DNA of 40,668 nt, taken from assembly GCA_020850835.1 (NCBI GenBank), contig JADZDX010000076.1, positions 1 to 40,668 of the forward strand. Direction: 5' to 3'. The notes under the pieces were generated by a model. The model was not told the DNA's origin. It did no database searches and worked only from the letters and a program-made list of their open reading frames with translations. The translations under genes were made by a program, and so were the position numbers. Source of the stretch: Fimbriimonadaceae bacterium. GTDB lineage: Bacteria > Armatimonadota > Fimbriimonadia > Fimbriimonadales > Fimbriimonadaceae. Shown here one piece after another: positions 1 through 7,998 of this stretch (position 1 is the stretch's first letter; every line of letters starts with the position of its first letter).

Positions 1-23
1 ACGGAGAACCAAACACAAACCTT

Positions 24-227
24 ATGAACGCACCATTCGCACTTGGACTCGCCGCTCTCGGCGTCGCGATCGGCCTCGGCATGATCGGCGCGGGAGCTAT
101 GAACGGCATGAGCCGCCAACCGGAAGCTATTGGCAAACTGCAAACCGCGATGCTTATCGCGCTTGCGTTCGTCGAACTCGTATTCCTGTTGACGGTATTC
201 GTCGGCATGAGCGCCCTACCCAAGTAA
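24..227 (+). CDS. atpE: ATP synthase F0 subunit c
   Basis: Membrane rotor subunit of the F-type ATP synthase; it forms the c-ring that carries ions past subunit a. The 67 residues make two hydrophobic helices (about 5-29 and 39-64) joined by a polar loop with the classic RQP at 31-33. The ion-binding carboxylate is Glu51 in the second helix. The residues after Glu51 (LVF) are not the Ser/Thr/Tyr set of sodium-type rings, so proton coupling is likely. The protein is at the short end for the family. It is first in the visible atpE-F-H-A-G run; atpB for subunit a would be expected just before the window but is not visible. A GGAG lies 17 bases before the ATG, too far to be a standard ribosome site. 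Confidence 0.95.
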   Translation: MNAPFALGLAALGVAIGLGMIGAGAMNGMSRQPEAIGKLQTAMLIALAFVELVFLLTVFVGMSALPK

Positions 228-234
228 TTCCATT

Positions 235-273
235 GCAGCTCCCTCGATATCCGAGGGGACTTGAGGGAGCTGC
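235..273 (+). promoter_or_regulatory. Nested hairpin between atpE and atpF
   Basis: A perfect 11-base inverted repeat, GCAGCTCCCTC at 235-245 and GAGGGAGCTGC at 263-273, encloses 17 bases. Within it CCCTCG (241-246) can instead pair with CGAGGG (252-257), so the same left arm has two partners. There is no U-run after either stem, so this is not a standard terminator. It sits after the atpE stop and 30 bases before the atpF ATG. A role in mRNA processing or in raising atpE yield relative to downstream genes is possible but inferred. Confidence 0.6.
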
Positions 274-302
274 CTCGACCCTTTCAACCTGCTTTTCGTT
301 AC

Positions 303-929
303 ATGGCCCAAGAAACTAAGTCATCCGGTAGCACCACCATTTTTGGCATCATCATTGGCATTGCCTTGATGTGCGGCGGCGCATACCTGCATAGCATCCA
401 CGCCTTTCAATCCATTGAAGGCCCATTGGAGAGCGCCGGTGTTCCGCTTCAGATAGGCACGACGATTTCGGTTGCGGGTGTCTTCTTGATCCTCTTCCCC
501 GTTATCAACGCCTTTTTCATAAGCCCGCTCATGACGGCGATCAACGATCGCAATCGTGAACTTGAAAACACCTTCAGCGAAGCGGAAGGCTTGCGCAAAG
601 AGATGGCGGATATGAAAGCGGCCTACGAGAAGCGAATAGGCGACACCGAAGCCGAGGCCCGTGAGAAGATCCAAGCCCAACTGAAGGAAGCTCAAGAGCT
701 TCGCACACAGTTGATGTCCGATGCTGCCGCGGCTAAGGAGCACCTTATTTCGCAAGCTCAAGAAGAGATTACTCGCGAGAAGGACAAGATCATGACTGAA
801 CTTCGTGTTGAGGTCGCCAACTTGGCCCTTGGCGCGACCGAGAAGCTCATTGGCGTGAACGTAACCAACGACACGAACAAGAAGCTCGTTCAAGAGTTTA
901 TTGAGAAGGCCGAGGTGCCCTCTAAGTAA
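303..929 (+). CDS. atpF: ATP synthase F0 subunit b
   Basis: Peripheral stalk subunit linking the membrane sector to F1. I chose the ATG at 303 (208 aa) rather than the in-frame TTG at 261, because that TTG lies inside the right arm of the intercistronic hairpin. Two hydrophobic segments are seen (about 11-30 and 52-76), one more than a usual b subunit. The second ends in the family-like FFISPL, followed by a charged, Ala/Glu/Lys-rich coiled coil from about 80 to 200. The stop and the atpH start share one base (TAATG), so translation is probably coupled. No second b-type gene (b') is present in the cluster. Confidence 0.92.
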   Translation: MAQETKSSGSTTIFGIIIGIALMCGGAYLHSIHAFQSIEGPLESAGVPLQIGTTISVAGVFLILFPVINAFFISPLMTAINDRNRELENTFSEAEGLRKEMADMKAAYEKRIGDTEAEAREKIQAQLKEAQELRTQLMSDAAAAKEHLISQAQEEITREKDKIMTELRVEVANLALGATEKLIGVNVTNDTNKKLVQEFIEKAEVPSK

Positions 930-1480
930 TGGACAACCGCGTCGCTACCCGATACGCTCAGTCCCTGTTCGATGTCGCATCGCAACAGAACATTGTGTCG
1001 GCGATCAGCGACGACCTCAACGCCATTACGACCGCCCTTAATGCTGATCCTCGCTTCAAGACGTTTCTCGAAAACCCTTCGATGAACCGCGAGGGCAAGC
1101 TGAAACTCATGGAATCAGTCTTCAGTGACCGCGTTACCGCGCTCACGATGCAACTCTTTCGACTGCTATTGGATAAGAGGCGAGAAAGCCTCATTGGGCT
1201 TGTAGCAGAAGATTTTGACCGCCTTCGACGTGCAGCATCAAATATTCTTTTTGCCCAAGTCGTCAGTGCGCAACCGCTGACCGAATCAGAGCAAAAGGCA
1301 ATTGTTAGTAAGCTGGAGACGAGTTCGAAGCAGAAGGTGGAAGCCACCTTTGACACTGAAGAGAGTCTCCTCGGCGGCGTCAAGGTTCACCTGGGGAATA
1401 GTGTCATGGATGGCACCGTCCGAGGTTCATTGAACCGACTACGAGACAAATTACTCTACGACATTTTGAAACAAGCTTAG
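929..1480 (+). CDS. atpH: ATP synthase F1 subunit delta
   Basis: Connects the top of F1 to the b-subunit stalk. The 183-residue length is typical (about 175-185). The N-terminus (NRVATRYAQSLFDVA) matches the family's helical domain, and the C-terminal signature region is clear: SLLGGVKVHLGNSVMDGTV, then a leucine-rich end. The start ATG overlaps the atpF stop by one base, and atpA follows after 15 bases, so it is an internal gene of the ATP synthase operon. Confidence 0.95.
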   Translation: MDNRVATRYAQSLFDVASQQNIVSAISDDLNAITTALNADPRFKTFLENPSMNREGKLKLMESVFSDRVTALTMQLFRLLLDKRRESLIGLVAEDFDRLRRAASNILFAQVVSAQPLTESEQKAIVSKLETSSKQKVEATFDTEESLLGGVKVHLGNSVMDGTVRGSLNRLRDKLLYDILKQA

Positions 1481-1495
1481 GCTGGATAGAACAAC

Positions 1496-3022
1496 ATGGC
1501 GATTCGACCCGAAGAAATCACATCAATCCTTACGCAAGAACTGCAAAAGTTCGATCGATCTGTGGAAGTGGACCACGTCGGCACCGTCCTTCAGGTCGGT
1601 GACGGCATTGCTCGCGTCTACGGCCTTCCCGACTGCCAAATGGGTGAATTGTTGGAATTCCCCGGTGGCGTCATGGGGCTCGCTCTGAACCTAGAGGAAG
1701 ACTCCGTCGGCGCCGTGCTTATCGGTGATGACACCACGATCAAGGAAGGCGATAAGGTCAAGGAGACGGGCAAGATTATCAGCATCCCCGTTGGTCCGGG
1801 ACTGCTCGGTCGGGTTGTAAACTCGCTTGGTCAACCTTTGGATGGACTCGGCCCAATCAAGAGTGACGAGTGGAAGCTCATCGAGACAAATTCTCCCGGT
1901 GTTGTTGATCGACAGCCAGTGACCGAACCTCTGCAGAGCGGTATCAAGGCGGTCGATAGCATGATCCCGGTGGGTCGAGGGCAGCGTGAACTCGTAATTG
2001 GTGACCGTCAGACGGGCAAGTCCAGCGTCTGTGTTGACTTCATTATCAACCAGAAGTCTACCCACGAGCCGGGCGGTTCACCGGTTTACTGTGTGTACGT
2101 TGCGATCGGTCAAAAGATGGCTAATGTGGCGCGTGTGGTGGAAACGCTGCGGCAGAATGATGCCCTCCAATACACCGTTGTCGTGGTCGCTTCGGCCTCA
2201 GACTCCAATGCGATGCAGTACCTTGCTCCTTTCACGGGGGCTACCATTGGTGAGTACTTCCGTGATAAGGGCCAGCATGCCTTGGCGGTCTACGATGATC
2301 TTTCCAAGCACGCCCAGGCCTATCGAGCCTTGTCGCTACTCCTGCGCCGCCCGCCAGGACGCGAAGCCTACCCAGGTGACGTTTTCTACCTGCATAGCCG
2401 CCTTTTGGAGCGCGCCGCCAAGCTAAGCGATGAGAATGGTGGCGGTTCGCTCACCGCTCTACCGGTCATCGAAACCCAGGCAGGCGACGTGTCAGCGTAT
2501 ATTCCCACGAATGTCATTTCCATTACTGATGGCCAGATCTACCTAGAACCCGATCTATTCTTTGCTGGTGTCCGCCCTGCGATCAACGTGGGTATTTCGG
2601 TGAGCCGCGTGGGTGGCAATGCTCAGATTAAGGCTATGAAGCAGGTGGCCGGTAAGATTAAGCTTGAAATGGCCCAGTATCGTGACGTGGCGGCCTTCGC
2701 CCAGTTCGCGAGCGACCTTGATAAGGCCACGCAGATGCAGCTCCTCCGAGGACAGCGACTCACAGAGTTGCTCAAGCAGGGACTAGCAGTGCCTTTCAAT
2801 GTCATTGACCAAGTCATCGTGATTCATGCTGGAACCGCTGGGGTTTACGATCAAGTAGAGAATGAACAGGTCGCTGCCTTGGAAAAGGCAATTCTCGCTC
2901 ATGTTCACCACCGATATCCGGATATCGTTGAGACGCTCAAGTCCACCAAGGCTATGAGCGATGACATCGAAGAAAAGCTTAAGAAGGCGTACGACGAAGC
3001 TCTAACTGACTTCAAGAAGTAA
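1496..3022 (+). CDS. atpA: ATP synthase F1 subunit alpha
   Basis: Non-catalytic nucleotide-binding subunit of F1. The 508 residues cover the whole family length. Walker A is GDRQTGKS at 169-176, with Ser-Ser after the lysine where most homologues have Thr-Ala/Ser. The alpha/beta signature [10 protein letters not shown] is at 361-370, followed by Arg371, the arginine that reaches into the neighbouring beta active site. [20 protein letters not shown] lies at about 317-335. Its stop TAA is directly followed by the atpG ATG with no spacer. The catalytic beta subunit it must pair with is not encoded in this window. Confidence 0.97.
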   Translation: MAIRPEEITSILTQELQKFDRSVEVDHVGTVLQVGDGIARVYGLPDCQMGELLEFPGGVMGLALNLEEDSVGAVLIGDDTTIKEGDKVKETGKIISIPVGPGLLGRVVNSLGQPLDGLGPIKSDEWKLIETNSPGVVDRQPVTEPLQSGIKAVDSMIPVGRGQRELVIGDRQTGKSSVCVDFIINQKSTHEPGGSPVYCVYVAIGQKMANVARVVETLRQNDALQYTVVVVASASDSNAMQYLAPFTGATIGEYFRDKGQHALAVYDDLSKHAQAYRALSLLLRRPPGREAYPGDVFYLHSRLLERAAKLSDENGGGSLTALPVIETQAGDVSAYIPTNVISITDGQIYLEPDLFFAGVRPAINVGISVSRVGGNAQIKAMKQVAGKIKLEMAQYRDVAAFAQFASDLDKATQMQLLRGQRLTELLKQGLAVPFNVIDQVIVIHAGTAGVYDQVENEQVAALEKAILAHVHHRYPDIVETLKSTKAMSDDIEEKLKKAYDEALTDFKK

Positions 3023-3886
3023 ATGGCGAACCTCAAGCAGATTCGGCAACGCATCAGGACGTCGAAGAACATTCGGCAGATCACACGGGCAATGAAGCTC
3101 GTGGCCGCGGCGCGCCTCAAGAAGGCGCAAGACCGCGTCACCGAAGCAAGGCCGTACAGCGACAAAATGCGAGAGTTGATGCTGAGCTTATCGGAGGCCG
3201 GGGATCTGCCCAGCCACCCCCTACTAGAGAAACAGGAGGGTGATAAGACTTGCATGGTGCTCATTACGGCCGACCGTGGCCTTGCTGGTTCGTACAATAC
3301 GAACCTAATTCGCAAGACATCAGATTTCTTGAAGGAGCACACGGGTATTCACCTCTATTGTGTTGGGAAAAAGGGATACCAGTTCTTCAACCGCAGGGGC
3401 GTGAAGCTGACCGGGCAATATTCTGTGCCATCAACGGGTGCTCGGGTTGAGGATGCTCAAGAGGTAACCCGCGTGGTGTCAGACCTCTTTACAAGCGGTG
3501 AGTACGACCGAATCCTCATTTGCTACAGCAAGTTCTATTCGCCGATTCGGCAAGTGCCACAGATTGTTCAGGTTCTGCCCATTGAACCCCCGACCGCCGA
3601 GCAACCCGCCGAGAAGCGAACCAAGAAGGATTACACGTTCGAACCAGATTCGACTACCCTTCTGGCGACATTGTTACCCAAGTACCTGCTCAATATCATG
3701 TTCCAAGCCATGCTTGAGTCAACGGCCTCCGAACACGGTAGCCGAATGACGGCTATGAGTAGCGCGACAGACAACGCCGGCAAGATGATTGATGATCTGA
3801 CGTTGAAGGCGAATCGTGAGCGTCAAAGTAAGATCACTACGGAGATCTTGGAAGTTGTGGGCGGAGCGGAAGCGCTCAATAATTAA
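3023..3886 (+). CDS. atpG: ATP synthase F1 subunit gamma
   Basis: Central rotor shaft of F1. It has 287 residues, normal for the family. The conserved N-terminal helix (KQIRQRIRTSKNIRQITRAM) and the conserved C-terminal helix (SEHGSRMTAMSSATDNA, then an RQSKITTEI segment) are both complete. There is an alanine/lysine-containing insert at about 190-205 (PTAEQPAEKRTKKD). The start follows the atpA stop with zero spacing. It is the last ATP synthase gene here: an acetyltransferase follows after 22 bases, in place of the usual atpD and atpC. Confidence 0.96.
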   Translation: MANLKQIRQRIRTSKNIRQITRAMKLVAAARLKKAQDRVTEARPYSDKMRELMLSLSEAGDLPSHPLLEKQEGDKTCMVLITADRGLAGSYNTNLIRKTSDFLKEHTGIHLYCVGKKGYQFFNRRGVKLTGQYSVPSTGARVEDAQEVTRVVSDLFTSGEYDRILICYSKFYSPIRQVPQIVQVLPIEPPTAEQPAEKRTKKDYTFEPDSTTLLATLLPKYLLNIMFQAMLESTASEHGSRMTAMSSATDNAGKMIDDLTLKANRERQSKITTEILEVVGGAEALNN

Positions 3887-3908
3887 ACTCCAGAGCGGCA
3901 GATGATAG

Positions 3909-4931
3909 ATGCACGTCCGACCTGCGCAACTTGAGGATGCCCGGGCAATTGCTCATATCCAAATTACTACTTGGCGGCAAGCCTACCAAAAGATCGTAGC
4001 TCCACACACCTTAGACGGCCTGTCGGCCGAGTCCATCGCCAAGACGCGCGAAGATCAGATTCAGGCGGGCATGCTCAAGATTTGGGTCGCTTGCCATGGT
4101 GATCAAGTCGTCGGCTATGCGATTGCTGGACCTCCACCCGATCACAATGCGTCATATCACACCGAACTCCTTGCCCTCTACGTACTCCCCAGTCACGTCG
4201 GATCTGGGGTCGGGAGAGGCCTCGTTTCGGCAGTTGTTCACCATTTGGTTAAGGAGGGAGTGACCTCATTATTGATCCGGGCGTTCAGGGATAATGGGCC
4301 CGCGCGACGGATGTATGAGGACATTGGTGGCCAATTCCTAGGACACGGTGTCTACGAACTTGATGGAATCACCTACCCCGACGTCAGCTATGGCTTTTCG
4401 GACCTCCCAAGGCTGTTGCAGATGCTGGTTACCGCTCAAGTTCGTGAAGTCAACGATCAGGATTCCATCCCGGAGATAACCGCCCTATTGCACCGCGCCT
4501 ATGCTCGCAATGCGGCGGCGGGCCTGCGATTTAACGCCTGTCACCAAAATGATGAACGAACCCGGCTTCGCCTGAGTGAAGGTGCGGGACTTGTGATGGA
4601 ACGGGAGGGCCGGTTGGTCGGCACCCTTGCCCTCTGCCTCTTTGAAAATCTTCCATATGGAACCTTCGATCCAAGCGGATTGGTTGCAAGTTTTGGGCAG
4701 TTCGCCATAGAGCCAGAACTTTCCAGACTCAACCTTGGAGGTCTCCTCATTCGCAAAGCTGAGGAACGAGCTCGCGCTGCAGGGGCAACCTTCTTGGCAC
4801 TTGATACGGCAAAGCCGGCCAGCGGCCTAGTTTCGTACTACCAGCGCCAAGGGTTTGAGATTGTGGGCGAGGTGGACTATCGTCCAAGCACGAACTACGA
4901 CAGCTGGGTCCTGGCAAAGCGGCTTACCTAA
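3909..4931 (+). CDS. Tandem GNAT acetyltransferase
   Basis: A 340-residue protein with two GNAT N-acetyltransferase domains in tandem. The first (about 1-165) has the acetyl-CoA loop region around SHVGSGVGRGLVSAVVHHLV. The second (about 180-340) has a weaker version near LNLGGLLIRKAEERARAAGA and a closing YYQRQGFEIVGE. The acceptor substrate cannot be told from sequence. The gene begins 22 bases after atpG with no strong ribosome site and may be read through from the ATP synthase operon. Its stop codon overlaps the stop of the opposing gene by four bases (CTAA). Confidence 0.85.
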   Translation: MHVRPAQLEDARAIAHIQITTWRQAYQKIVAPHTLDGLSAESIAKTREDQIQAGMLKIWVACHGDQVVGYAIAGPPPDHNASYHTELLALYVLPSHVGSGVGRGLVSAVVHHLVKEGVTSLLIRAFRDNGPARRMYEDIGGQFLGHGVYELDGITYPDVSYGFSDLPRLLQMLVTAQVREVNDQDSIPEITALLHRAYARNAAAGLRFNACHQNDERTRLRLSEGAGLVMEREGRLVGTLALCLFENLPYGTFDPSGLVASFGQFAIEPELSRLNLGGLLIRKAEERARAAGATFLALDTAKPASGLVSYYQRQGFEIVGEVDYRPSTNYDSWVLAKRLT

Positions 4932-5410
4932 CCACGCTTTTCGAAGTCGTCCAAGTACTTCAGAAATAGTTCTTCGTCTGACATGGGCTTTGGCTTTGGC
5001 GGCTCGCGCTTTTGCCCGGGTTCGGGCGAAGGGGTCGTGTCGCGGATCCCACGTAGTCCCTCCAATCCGCGCTGGGTCAAAGGACGGGCACCTAGTTCAA
5101 ATGATTCTTCCAAGGCTTGCAAGTCCTGCTTTATGCGTTGACGTAGCCTACCGAACTCAAACCAACGGCGGTGGGTCTCCTCGATGGCCGCTAGCGGGAT
5201 TCGAATGAGGCCGTGTTTGAGAATCAGGTACCCATTCGCACCGTCAGCCTCAATCTTGATCGCTCCTTTCGTCTTGGACGTGGTGATGGGATAGACAAAG
5301 GCGTGAATGTCGTCGTGGTAGGCGAGCAAAACATACCGAGGCTTGGCCGAGAAGCGCTCCAAGGAGTTACCCTTCGGATCCGCTAAGCAAATCGTCCCAT
5401 CCAATAGCAT
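4928..5410 (-). CDS. Hypothetical protein, last gene of tpiA operon
   Basis: I do not recognise this family with confidence. The 160 residues (from ATG 5410) start with a beta-rich half containing RYVLLAYHDDIHAFVYPITT and YLILKHGLIRIPLAAI. The rest is a helical region and a proline/lysine-rich tail. The beta half faintly resembles a PemK/MazF-type fold, but no catalytic pattern is convincing and there is no antitoxin-like partner. An alternative start is the TTG at 5416, which overlaps the thioesterase stop (TTGA). The 3' end shares a CTAA stop-stop overlap with the acetyltransferase gene on the other strand. Confidence 0.65.
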   Translation of the reverse strand: MLLDGTICLADPKGNSLERFSAKPRYVLLAYHDDIHAFVYPITTSKTKGAIKIEADGANGYLILKHGLIRIPLAAIEETHRRWFEFGRLRQRIKQDLQALEESFELGARPLTQRGLEGLRGIRDTTPSPEPGQKREPPKPKPMSDEELFLKYLDDFEKRG

Positions 5411-5412
5411 TT

Positions 5413-5943
5413 TCAACCTGTCAGAAGCGTGTCAAGGTCTTCATCGGTCGCAAGCTCATACTCGGCACGAAGATCTTCAATGCTCTGGTGGTGTACCTGG
5501 CGGCGTTCTCGCCTTGACTTTGCGATCAGGAAGTTGATCTTCTCTTCTCTCGTTTCGCAAATCAACCGCGGTACCACCGTTGGCTTCCCGTCGTGCATCG
5601 CGACCATAGTTACCCGAGCGGTATTGGAATGACGCTTCGTACCAAGAACGAGATTGGTAGAAAACACATCAATCGTGATCTCCATACTGGTTCTCCCAAC
5701 AAAGCTGACATGTCCTTCCATGGCAACGAGGTTGCCAACTTCGATCGGTTCGTGGAAATCCACGCGATCGAATGAGGCGGTCACGGCAATATGGCCGCTG
5801 AACTTCTGGGCCGTTGCGCTAGCGGTCAAGTCAATCATCGCCAGAATTGAGCCCCCGAAGACCTTCCCTAGGACATTTGCGTCGTTTGGGGTCATGATTT
5901 GGGCCAGCTTTGTGGTGGTCTCAGAGACCGTTTTTGGGTTCAT
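5413..5943 (-). CDS. Acyl-CoA thioesterase, hotdog fold
   Basis: A 176-residue hotdog-fold thioesterase of the YciA/cytosolic acyl-CoA hydrolase type, predicted to hydrolyse acyl-CoA thioesters to free acid and CoA. Diagnostic stretches are MTPNDANVLGKVFGGSILAM, where the aspartate-containing loop precedes the hotdog helix, and DRVDFHEPIEVGNLV, a core-strand pattern of the family. The C-terminal 50 residues are charged and helical. The start ATG overlaps the tpiA stop (ATGA), which indicates translational coupling. The chain length of the substrate cannot be deduced. Confidence 0.88.
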   Translation of the reverse strand: MNPKTVSETTTKLAQIMTPNDANVLGKVFGGSILAMIDLTASATAQKFSGHIAVTASFDRVDFHEPIEVGNLVAMEGHVSFVGRTSMEITIDVFSTNLVLGTKRHSNTARVTMVAMHDGKPTVVPRLICETREEKINFLIAKSRRERRQVHHQSIEDLRAEYELATDEDLDTLLTG

Positions 5944-6737
5944 GCGGATGCCACGATTGTGGCGAATTCCGCGGCATCTAAACTCGCTCCTCCAACCAAT
6001 CCCCCATCAATATTGGGCTTGTTGAACAACTCCTTTGCATTGGCGGCCTTAACGCTACCGCCATATAGAATGCGTATCTGGTCCGGGAGGTCAGGATCGT
6101 TAAACTTTGTCCTGAACCAATCTCGAACAAAGGAGCAGACCCGCTCCGCCTCATCGGCGGCGCAGGTCTCACCCGTTCCAATTGCCCATACGGGCTCGTA
6201 GGCCACGATGAAGAAAAATAGCTCCGCCGCATCAAAGCGCCCTAGGGCTCCTTGCAATTGCTGGGCAATGACTTCCTCCGTCGAACCGGCCTGTCGTTCG
6301 GCAAGGGTCTCGCCAACGCACAAGATTGGCTCTATCGATTGGTAGAACAGGGCCTGAATCTTAAGGGCTATAGTCTCGTTCGTTTCCCCAAAGTAAGGGA
6401 GGGTCGTTTCAGAGGTGTCAAGCTTCCCAAATCGGCCCCGTGTTTCGCTATGCCCAACAATGCAGTGCGAAACCCCAAGGTCGGCAAGCATCCGCGCGCT
6501 AATGTTTCCTGTAAACGCTCCCTCTTCTGCCCAAAATACATCCTGGGCGCCGAGATGAACGTGCGACCGGCGCAACTCCTCCCGCAACCGCCCCAGTAAC
6601 GTGAATGGAGGGCAGACGACCACATCGACATCCTGTCGAAGCTCAACCTTCTGCAAGAAGGCCTCCACCAGCGCGCTGCCGGTGGACTGCAACAAGTTCA
6701 TTTTCCAGTTTCCCGCGACCAGTTTGGTCCGTTGCAT
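5940..6737 (-). CDS. tpiA: Triosephosphate isomerase
   Basis: Interconverts dihydroxyacetone phosphate and glyceraldehyde 3-phosphate. The 265-residue barrel has Asn10 and Lys12 (GNWKMN), catalytic His96 (IVGHSETR) and catalytic Glu181 (AYEPVWAIGTG, which leads into the phosphate-gripping loop 6); YGGSV and GGLVGGASL complete the phosphate site. Two points are unusual: GHSETR replaces the normal GHSERR, and about 14 extra residues (GRFGKLDTSETTLP) sit between that motif and YFGET. A GAGGA ribosome site lies nine bases before the ATG. The gene begins four bases after the osmC stop and overlaps the thioesterase gene by four bases. Confidence 0.96.
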   Translation of the reverse strand: MQRTKLVAGNWKMNLLQSTGSALVEAFLQKVELRQDVDVVVCPPFTLLGRLREELRRSHVHLGAQDVFWAEEGAFTGNISARMLADLGVSHCIVGHSETRGRFGKLDTSETTLPYFGETNETIALKIQALFYQSIEPILCVGETLAERQAGSTEEVIAQQLQGALGRFDAAELFFFIVAYEPVWAIGTGETCAADEAERVCSFVRDWFRTKFNDPDLPDQIRILYGGSVKAANAKELFNKPNIDGGLVGGASLDAAEFATIVASA

Positions 6738-6741
6738 GGTT

Positions 6742-7194
6742 CTATCCTCGCTTGATGATTGGTGCGACGGCGATTTCTACCTTCCCTCTCACCGCGTTCG
6801 TGATTAAACAGTATGCATCAGCCTTGTGAGCCAAATCTTCAGCTAACTTGGCGTCGTCGTCGGTTGCAGCGGCGCCCAACGTGATCGTTGGCTTTAGAAC
6901 GATTTTCTGGAAGATGAAGGTCGCGGCATTTGGCTGGTGGACTTCGCCCGTGGCTTGGGTCTGGATATCAACGTAAGGGAGCTTACGCGCTGCCGCCATG
7001 ATGCCAAAGGTGATGCTGAAGCAACTTGCAATGGCGGTTGTCAGGAGTTCCTCTGGGTTAGTCCCGCCTCCCGGTCCCCCAAACTCGGCCGGCACCTTGA
7101 GTGCATGGGTAGCGTCGCCCGATTTTGCGGTTCCCGAGCCATCGCGTCCCCCTGTCCAAGTCACGCTTGCCGAATACTCATGAATATCTGCCAT
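6742..7194 (-). CDS. OsmC/Ohr family peroxiredoxin-like protein
   Basis: A 150-residue OsmC-family protein; characterised members reduce organic hydroperoxides with two redox cysteines. The N-terminus (HEYSASVTWTGGRDGSGTAK), GGTNPEELLTTAIASCFSITF with the first cysteine, and a late cysteine in HKADAYCLITNAVRG fit the OsmC rather than the Ohr branch. I chose the ATG at 7194: the open frame continues upstream to 7317, but that stretch is antisense to tRNA-Cys and carries no OsmC sequence. No Shine-Dalgarno site precedes the ATG; TATACT lies seven bases before it. First gene of the osmC-tpiA-thioesterase-hypothetical operon. Confidence 0.9.
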   Translation of the reverse strand: MADIHEYSASVTWTGGRDGSGTAKSGDATHALKVPAEFGGPGGGTNPEELLTTAIASCFSITFGIMAAARKLPYVDIQTQATGEVHQPNAATFIFQKIVLKPTITLGAAATDDDAKLAEDLAHKADAYCLITNAVRGKVEIAVAPIIKRG

Positions 7195-7201
7195 ACGCTC
7201 A

Positions 7202-7207
7202 AGTATA
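7202..7207 (-). promoter_or_regulatory. Candidate -10 element for leaderless osmC
   Basis: On the minus strand TATACT is followed by exactly seven bases and then the osmC ATG at 7194, so transcription would start at or next to the start codon. No good -35 hexamer is seen 16-18 bases upstream. It lies back to back with the tRNA-Cys -10 on the other strand. Confidence 0.5.
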
Positions 7208-7217
7208 CGAGCTACGG

Positions 7218-7223
7218 TACAAT
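7218..7223 (+). promoter_or_regulatory. Candidate -10 element of tRNA-Cys
   Basis: TACAAT ends 11 bases before the first base of the tRNA, a normal distance for a short 5' leader. No clear -35 hexamer is seen. Confidence 0.45.
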
Positions 7224-7234
7224 GACGTTTGGCT

Positions 7235-7310
7235 GGCGGCGTGCCCAAGTGGTTAAGGGGAAGGTCTGCAAAACCTTTATTCAGCGGTTCGAATCCGCTC
7301 GCCGCCTCCA
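7235..7310 (+). tRNA. tRNA-Cys (GCA anticodon)
   Basis: A 76-base cloverleaf including an encoded CCA end. The acceptor stem pairs GGCGGCG (7235-7241) with CGCCGCC (7300-7306). The anticodon stem AAGGT/ACCTT frames the loop CTGCAAA with anticodon GCA. The T arm is AGCGG-TTCGAAT-CCGCT. The discriminator base is U (7307), the known identity element of cysteine tRNAs, which supports the assignment. It diverges from osmC and ends 18 bases before the converging epsI-like gene. Confidence 0.96.
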
Positions 7311-7328
7311 CTCCCAATCAGCCCTCGG

Positions 7329-7994
7329 CTAAAGAATGCCCTTGCTAGTGCGGTTCGCCTCGTCCATGTACTCCGAGATGAAACTCATGAGCTTCTCACG
7401 CTGCTGATTCTCAGTGAGTTGTTCCTTGAAGGTTGGTATGAAGCGGTAGAAGACGCCATCAAGGTTGCTTCCCATCATCAGCTCTTCCTTTAGGAAGGCC
7501 AACTTAAGTCGATTGGTGTTGCTGTAGTAACCACCGGGACCCTTGTAGATGAACGCTGCTAGCTGCCGCCGAATAGACTGGTTGAACATGGAGATCAGCG
7601 TAAGCGGCATCTCTCCACGGGTTTGCGTCTTGACCTTGGTTTCTTCGCGTCGTTCAATCGTCCACAACTGCGCCGAGAAGCAAATGTTGGGGTCGTGAAA
7701 AGCGTCCTTTGAACGACTGGACAGGATGACGACATCGTACCGATCGCCGCCGTCGTCAAAGACGCGGCAAATGGCGGATGGATACTCCAAGACCTTATAG
7801 GAAACATCGTCCATGCGGTAGGTTGCATCGGGGCCGCCGTCGCCTCGCATGAACTCCTTACCGCGCATTTTGCGCGGCGTAATCTGCCCGAGTTCTTCTT
7901 CGGAGATGAACTTCGTCTTGTCATCTCGCGGAACTAAGTGAATCGCGCCGCCGATGGCGATGATTAGGGCAATGCAAATGTATACGTTACGCAT
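7329..7994 (-). CDS. EpsI-like exosortase-associated protein
   Basis: A 221-residue protein with one N-terminal membrane anchor (about 4-21) and an extracytoplasmic domain. The segment FHDPNICFSAQLW corresponds to the conserved histidine/proline/cysteine region of EpsI (DUF3485-type) proteins, which are found next to or fused to exosortases. It begins four bases after the exosortase stop, so the pair is an operon. Known EpsI-type proteins are linked to exopolysaccharide production and exosortase function, but their biochemical role is not settled. Overall similarity to the family looks low, so the assignment rests on the motif plus the neighbour. Confidence 0.75.
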   Translation of the reverse strand: MRNVYICIALIIAIGGAIHLVPRDDKTKFISEEELGQITPRKMRGKEFMRGDGGPDATYRMDDVSYKVLEYPSAICRVFDDGGDRYDVVILSSRSKDAFHDPNICFSAQLWTIERREETKVKTQTRGEMPLTLISMFNQSIRRQLAAFIYKGPGGYYSNTNRLKLAFLKEELMMGSNLDGVFYRFIPTFKEQLTENQQREKLMSFISEYMDEANRTSKGIL

Positions 7995-7998
7995 AGTC

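Noticed and set aside
321-893. A 190-residue open frame opposite atpF
   Set aside because: It is the antisense shadow of a confidently assigned gene and shows no recognisable domain or start signal.
4928-5410. MazF/PemK-type toxin
   Set aside because: Only a vague beta-strand resemblance, no antitoxin beside it, and it lies as the last gene of a metabolic operon.
7195-7317. Upstream extension of the OsmC reading frame
   Set aside because: It runs antisense through tRNA-Cys and encodes no OsmC-like sequence; the ATG at 7194 gives a normal family length.
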